The notes below the pieces were generated by a model. The model was not told the DNA's origin, did not search any database, and saw only the letters and a list, made by a program, of their open reading frames with translations. Below, piece after piece: positions 5,851 to 8,803 of a stretch of 8,803 nt of DNA; positions within the stretch are counted from its first letter, which is position 1, and each line of letters begins with the position of its first letter. The DNA is from Rickettsiales bacterium. GTDB taxonomy: Bacteria > Pseudomonadota > Alphaproteobacteria > Rickettsiales > UBA1997. The position numbers were made by a program, and so were the translations under genes. The stretch spans positions 1-8,803 of the forward strand of contig CANGQE010000043.1 of NCBI GenBank assembly GCA_947455845.1, written 5' to 3'.

Positions 5851-6759
5851 ATGGCAAAAAATGGCGCGCTTAGTTTTTTAGTAACCGGTGGAACTGGATT
5901 TATTGGTTCTAAGCTGATTGATAGGATCTTAGGCTTAGGACATTCGGTTACAATCCTGACTAGAAAAACTAATCTTAAATCATCAAAAAATCTTTATTAT
6001 CTTAATAAGATCGAAGAAATTTCTGATTACGACATTGTTATAAATCTTTGCGGCGAGGCAATATCTTGTCGATGGAGCGAATCAAAAAAATTGGCTATTT
6101 TCAGAAGTAGAATTGATCTAACCAAAAATTTGGTTGAAAAAATTTTAAAGAGTAAATCGCCTCCCAGACTTTTTGTTAGCGGCTCAGCGATAGGCTATTA
6201 TGGAACTTCTGACACTGAAGTTTTTGATGAGAATTCTCAGCCAACAAATCAAAGCCTCTTCTCGCAAAAACTTTGCTTTGATTGGGAAAATGAGGCGAAG
6301 AAAGCCGATAAAAAAACAAGAGTCGTTTTGTTGCGAACCGGTGTTGTTATTGGTGCTAATGGTGGGATAATTAAGAAAATGTTGCTGCCATTCAAAATGT
6401 TTCTTGGAGGAAAAATTGCTTCAGGAAAACAATCGATTAGTTGGATTCACATTGATGATGCGGTTAGTGCAATTTTGTACATAATCGATAATCAAAATAT
6501 CTCAGGAGCTGTTAATTTAACTTCGCCGAAGCCTGTTTCAAATCTGCAATTTTCGCAAACTCTTGCCAAGACAATTCACAGACCGTGCCTTTTTACCATT
6601 CCGGCGCTCAGTATGAAAATTATTTATGGAGAGATGGCAAAAGAACTTCTTCTAAATGGTCAAAAAGTTTATCCAAAAACCCTTGTAAGCAATGGTTATA
6701 ACTTCAAATTTACTGACCTAAGATTGGCGCTTGATAACGTTTTAACCCAAGTCCGTTGA
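5851..6759 (+). CDS. TIGR01777/YfcH-type NAD(P)-binding epimerase-like protein
   Basis: A 302-residue extended SDR of the TIGR01777/COG1090 family (E. coli YfcH, vertebrate SDR39U1). The nucleotide-binding loop is VTGGTGFIG at 11-19. INLCGEAI (64-71), RWSESKK (74-80) and SGSAIGYYG (110-118) are family blocks, followed by LLRTGVVIG at 160-168, SWIHIDDAVSAI at 197-208 and GAVNLTSPKPVSN at 219-231. The C-terminal part PALSMKIIYGEMAKELLLNG (251-270) is specific to the family. The tyrosine in GYYG is not followed by Lys at the usual +4 spacing, as far as I know normal for the family. The biochemical role is not established. I chose ATG at 5851-5853, five bases after the previous stop, because the glycine loop then falls near residue 12 as usual; an ATG at 5797 would place the start inside the upstream gene. 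Its TGA lies in the loop of the hairpin at 6741-6774. Confidence 0.9.
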   Translation: MAKNGALSFLVTGGTGFIGSKLIDRILGLGHSVTILTRKTNLKSSKNLYYLNKIEEISDYDIVINLCGEAISCRWSESKKLAIFRSRIDLTKNLVEKILKSKSPPRLFVSGSAIGYYGTSDTEVFDENSQPTNQSLFSQKLCFDWENEAKKADKKTRVVLLRTGVVIGANGGIIKKMLLPFKMFLGGKIASGKQSISWIHIDDAVSAILYIIDNQNISGAVNLTSPKPVSNLQFSQTLAKTIHRPCLFTIPALSMKIIYGEMAKELLLNGQKVYPKTLVSNGYNFKFTDLRLALDNVLTQVR

Positions 6760-6774
6760 CGGATTTGGGTTAAA
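6741..6774. terminator. Convergent-gene hairpin, likely bidirectional terminator
   Basis: A 15-bp stem with a TTGA loop. TTTAACCCAA (6741-6750), one G and TCCG (6752-6755) pair with CGGA (6760-6763), one T and TTGGGTTAAA (6765-6774); the single unmatched position (6751/6764) is G-U in the plus-strand transcript. It lies between converging transcription units ending at 6759 and 6796, the expected place for a shared terminator. The 3' side lacks a clean U-run in either direction, so termination may be partial or the hairpin may mainly stabilise mRNA ends. The TGA stop of the upstream gene occupies the last three loop bases. Confidence 0.65.
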
Positions 6775-6795
6775 GAAGAAAATTTTAAAGGCAAA

Positions 6796-7326
6796 CTAGA
6801 GCTTCTTAAACGAGATGGTTAAAGTGCCAACGCGAAAGCCAAATTTGGTCATTTGAGAAACATTGATTGCGGTTTTCTCGTCAACGAGATAGATCCAATC
6901 AATTAAGCGGATGTCGTACTTTTTGCCATCTACGTCAATTTTCAAAACATAATCCATTTTCATTGCATTGCCATATTGTTCTCCTTTGGCAATTCCTACA
7001 GTATCATGGGCTTTAGCAGTAAAGTTATTGTCATCTGAAAGTTTTATTTCCCAAATGCGGCGATCTTTTTTACCGTCAGAAAATACAAAATCTTCCTCAA
7101 GTTTTCCTTCATTTCCTTTCCAACTTCCCACCATTTTTACGCTAAAAGTTTTAATCACTTTACCGCTGCGATTTTGTAGAATTCCCTGTGCCTCAAGAGG
7201 TCCATTTAGGTAGTTTCTAATATCTAGTTTTGGTGAAGTTTTTTCATAAATTTTTGGATCAATTGAGGAAGAGCATCCTAGTAAAAAGCTTAGAGTCATA
7301 AGAATGGAAAATATTTTAAGTGTCAT
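6796..7326 (-). CDS. DUF3833 family lipoprotein
   Basis: A 176-residue protein whose first 17 residues form a lipoprotein signal ending in FLLGC (14-18), with Cys18 the predicted lipidated residue. The residues after it are Ser-Ser, not Asp, which by the enterobacterial rule favours the outer membrane. The mature part matches the DUF3833 pattern: YLNGPLEAQGIL at 39-50, GSWKGNEGKLEEDFVFSDG at 67-85, RIWEI near 90-94, and the strongly conserved DWIYLVDEKTAINVSQMTKFG at 143-163, given here only as landmarks. The function of DUF3833 is unknown. The family recurs with the SDR, COG2907, DUF1365 and Cfa-like genes, so an envelope role in lipid remodelling is reasonable (inference). The start overlaps the end of the upstream transporter gene by 11 bp, indicating one transcript, and no clear Shine-Dalgarno is visible. 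Confidence 0.87.
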   Translation of the reverse strand: MTLKIFSILMTLSFLLGCSSSIDPKIYEKTSPKLDIRNYLNGPLEAQGILQNRSGKVIKTFSVKMVGSWKGNEGKLEEDFVFSDGKKDRRIWEIKLSDDNNFTAKAHDTVGIAKGEQYGNAMKMDYVLKIDVDGKKYDIRLIDWIYLVDEKTAINVSQMTKFGFRVGTLTISFKKL

Positions 7327-8668
7327 AACTTGGGAATTTTTTTACAAAGTGAAGAAGGCCGAAAATTGTTAAGATTTTTAGAATACAGGGTAATAAGGCG
7401 TAGAAAAATGAAATGCTTATTGTTGCAGTTTCGGCCGGAAGTGATCCGGGTTTATATCCCGATAATCCAAGAAAAATTAAACTACTCGAAGCGGCAATCA
7501 TTAGACTCATTTTTGTAGTCAAATTCCACCATGAAAAATAAGATGATATAGCAAAGTTATTTGGACTGCGGAATATTGTCTCTTTTGTAGAACAAGCTAT
7601 TTTGGCCAAAATAGCTGGAGGAATAATTAAATCAGCCCCTAAAAAAGCTCCGGAAAAAATACAGACAAGGTAGAAATAATCAGCATTATCAGGGGCCAAG
7701 AAATAGGCAAAAGAGAATGTCGTAATTGATCCCAAAATAGAAAAAATCCATGAGCGTATCATTCCAAATCTAGTCGCTAGATATTTCCACAGAGGAATAA
7801 AGCAGCATGCCGAGATAAAATAAAGTGATAAGAACCACCCAAGATTTTCTTGTGCTTTTAGCACGTCATGAACATAAAAATTTAAGTTTGCTGCTGGCAA
7901 GCTTACAGCTACTCCGTTTAGAAAAAAAATTCCTAAAAAAACCAGAAATTCTTTATCATAAAAAATTTCAAAGAATTTGATTTTAGAGGCTTGAAAATGG
8001 GTTGATGGATCTTCGTTGATTTTTACTTTGCGAAAAAAACCAAAGGTCGCTAGCAGAATTAATGATGTAAAAACAAGGCTTAAGGCTGTATAAACATTAT
8101 CGTAATCTAGATGAAAGAAGCTAACTAGAATAGCAGGAAGTGAAAAAGAAAAAATCATTCCAATCATTCCAAATAACTCTTTGCAAGAGTTTAGAGCGAT
8201 TCTTTGCTGATCATCCTTAGCAATAATTGCGGCAAGAGATTCAAAATTTATGATGGTAAAATTAAAGCATGTATAAGTTGCTATTAAAGAACAACTAAAC
8301 CACAAAACTGATAGGTTGCGATCGAGAGATTCTGGAGGATTGAAAACCAGATAAAACGCAACGCAAAGTAAGCTTGATGAGAGGTAAATAATTTTTTTAT
8401 GGCTAAATTTTTTTTGTGAAAGGGAGTCGGAAAAATAACCGATTAAAGGATCTTGTAAGGCATCAATTATGCGGATAAAGATCAGTAAGACGCCAATGGT
8501 TGTAAGGCTAATATCAAATTTTCTGGCATAAAAATCACTGATATTGAGATAGATTGGAATTCCTACGAAAGCCAGAGGCAGGGCTAAAAATGAAAAGAAG
8601 AAAGTTTGTAATTTTGACACAATTCTAGTAAATTTTGTTTTTGGCGAAGATGTTATACCATTTTCCAC
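7316..8668 (-). CDS. MFS transporter, GPH (MelB-like) family
   Basis: A 450-residue integral membrane protein with about 12 hydrophobic segments, the usual length for the glycoside-pentoside-hexuronide:cation symporter family. The diagnostic loop RIIDALQDPLIGYFSD at 66-81 follows the second helix, and its Asp residues correspond to the cation-site region of MelB. A central cytoplasmic loop lies near 212-235 (FRKVKINED and following). Despite the family name, members in light/oxidative-stress clusters are not known to carry sugars. Transport of a lipid precursor or an unknown solute is equally possible. The start is GTG at 8666-8668: an in-frame TAG three codons upstream excludes a longer protein, and the next plausible start is GTG at residue 17 without a better ribosome site. 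The first base of the start codon is also the outermost base of the palindromic element upstream. Co-transcribed with the DUF3833 lipoprotein. Confidence 0.88.
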   Translation of the reverse strand: MENGITSSPKTKFTRIVSKLQTFFFSFLALPLAFVGIPIYLNISDFYARKFDISLTTIGVLLIFIRIIDALQDPLIGYFSDSLSQKKFSHKKIIYLSSSLLCVAFYLVFNPPESLDRNLSVLWFSCSLIATYTCFNFTIINFESLAAIIAKDDQQRIALNSCKELFGMIGMIFSFSLPAILVSFFHLDYDNVYTALSLVFTSLILLATFGFFRKVKINEDPSTHFQASKIKFFEIFYDKEFLVFLGIFFLNGVAVSLPAANLNFYVHDVLKAQENLGWFLSLYFISACCFIPLWKYLATRFGMIRSWIFSILGSITTFSFAYFLAPDNADYFYLVCIFSGAFLGADLIIPPAILAKIACSTKETIFRSPNNFAISSYFSWWNLTTKMSLMIAASSSLIFLGLSGYKPGSLPAETATISISFFYALLPCILKILTIFGLLHFVKKFPSYDT

Positions 8669-8803
8669 TCTTAACTACTCATTTAAGCAAAGTATTTTTG
8701 AGGAAAAATTGCGACAGAAAATGTAAGCTGTATCAAGTGATACAGCGTCATTTTCCGAGCAAATTTTTACCAAAAAGACGAAGCTTAAATGAGTAGTTAA
8801 GAG
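8668..8803. mobile_element. 136-bp palindromic (MITE-like) element
   Basis: Perfect 21-bp inverted repeats at 8668-8688 and 8783-8803 (outer end CTCTTAACTACTC inward) bound a core that is itself a degraded palindrome. Reverse-complementing 8747-8782 aligns it with 8689-8726 through shared blocks TTTTTG, AAAAATT and AAAATG, and the centre is a further perfect 8-bp stem. No transposase fits inside. The organisation matches miniature inverted-repeat or Rickettsia/Wolbachia-type palindromic elements, although I recognise no named family. The right arm ends exactly at the window edge, so the target-site duplication cannot be checked. Imperfect inner arms argue against a fold-back assembly artefact, which would give identical arms. 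Confidence 0.65.
8727..8746. repeat. Central 8-bp hairpin of the palindromic element
   Basis: GCTGTATC at 8727-8734 and GATACAGC at 8739-8746 form a perfect stem around the loop AAGT. It is the apex of the larger palindrome (centres differ by one base). The same 20 bases also look like a dimeric operator half-site pair (TGTATC...GATACA), so protein binding is an alternative reading. Confidence 0.6.

Noticed and set aside
4789..8684. Shared AACTACTC followed by TTT at 4802-4813 and 8673-8684 as a common operator
   Set aside because: Only an 8-base match with one mismatch in AT-rich DNA, and the second copy is part of the palindromic element's arm. Chance is a sufficient explanation.
8689..8782. 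Small open frame of about 22 codons on the minus strand inside the palindrome
   Set aside because: Its frame follows the palindrome arms, it has no ribosome site, and it ends before the transporter. No evidence of coding.
8668..8803. Integron attC site
   Set aside because: The length and imperfect pairing fit loosely, but the ends do not match the RYYYAAC/GTTRRRY core sites fully and the 21-bp perfect outer arms lack the usual spacer and extrahelical bases. No integrase or cassette array is present.
1..8803. tRNA, rRNA, riboswitch or CRISPR features
   Set aside because: No T-loop GGTTCGA pattern, rRNA signature, recurring spacer-repeat array or known riboswitch core was seen by eye on either strand.

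Overview
The window is AT-rich bacterial DNA, roughly 35-40% G+C by eye. TGA is used as a stop codon, so the ordinary bacterial code applies. Gene packing is tight, with 4-13 bp overlaps. The gene set is the accessory lipid and flavoprotein cluster that in Proteobacteria usually accompanies the singlet-oxygen/light response (ChrR-sigmaE or LitR-type regulons). The base composition, a candidate IS6-type end at the left and a palindromic element at the right would fit a repeat-bearing, possibly host-associated proteobacterium. The taxon cannot be fixed from this sequence, and no rRNA, tRNA or CRISPR array was found.

Layout: (1) 1-178 is non-coding and unusual, with a short stem-loop, a G-rich tandem repeat, a sequence resembling an IS6-family terminal repeat, and a two-part hairpin. 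(2) 179-4707, minus strand, is a five-gene operon read right to left: SDR oxidoreductase, COG2907-type flavin amine-oxidase-like protein, DUF1365 protein, cyclopropane-synthase-family SAM methyltransferase, and a secreted chalcone-isomerase-fold protein. The last four genes overlap head to tail, twice through ATGA. (3) 4708-4858 is the divergent promoter region. (4) 4859-6759, plus strand, is a two-gene operon: a renalase-like COG3380 flavoprotein (GTG start chosen from its ribosome binding site) and a TIGR01777/YfcH-type extended SDR. (5) A strong hairpin holding the last stop codon separates this from convergent genes. (6) 6796-8668, minus strand, holds a GPH-type (MelB-like) MFS transporter followed by a DUF3833 lipoprotein, overlapping by 11 bp. 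(7) 8668-8803 is a 136-bp imperfect palindrome with 21-bp perfect terminal inverted repeats, abutting the transporter's GTG start and ending at the last base of the window.

Working model (inference): the minus-strand operon modifies unsaturated phospholipid acyl chains in the membrane. The methyltransferase and amine-oxidase-like protein correspond by family and neighbourhood to the UfaM/UfaD pair of Rhodobacter furan fatty acid synthesis. The methyltransferase lacks the Cys and His that line the active site of classical cyclopropane synthases, which supports a chemistry other than ring closure. The chalcone-isomerase-fold protein and DUF3833 lipoprotein would act in the envelope, and the flavoprotein and SDRs would supply redox steps. 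No regulator (sigma factor, ChrR, LitR) or photolyase lies in the window.
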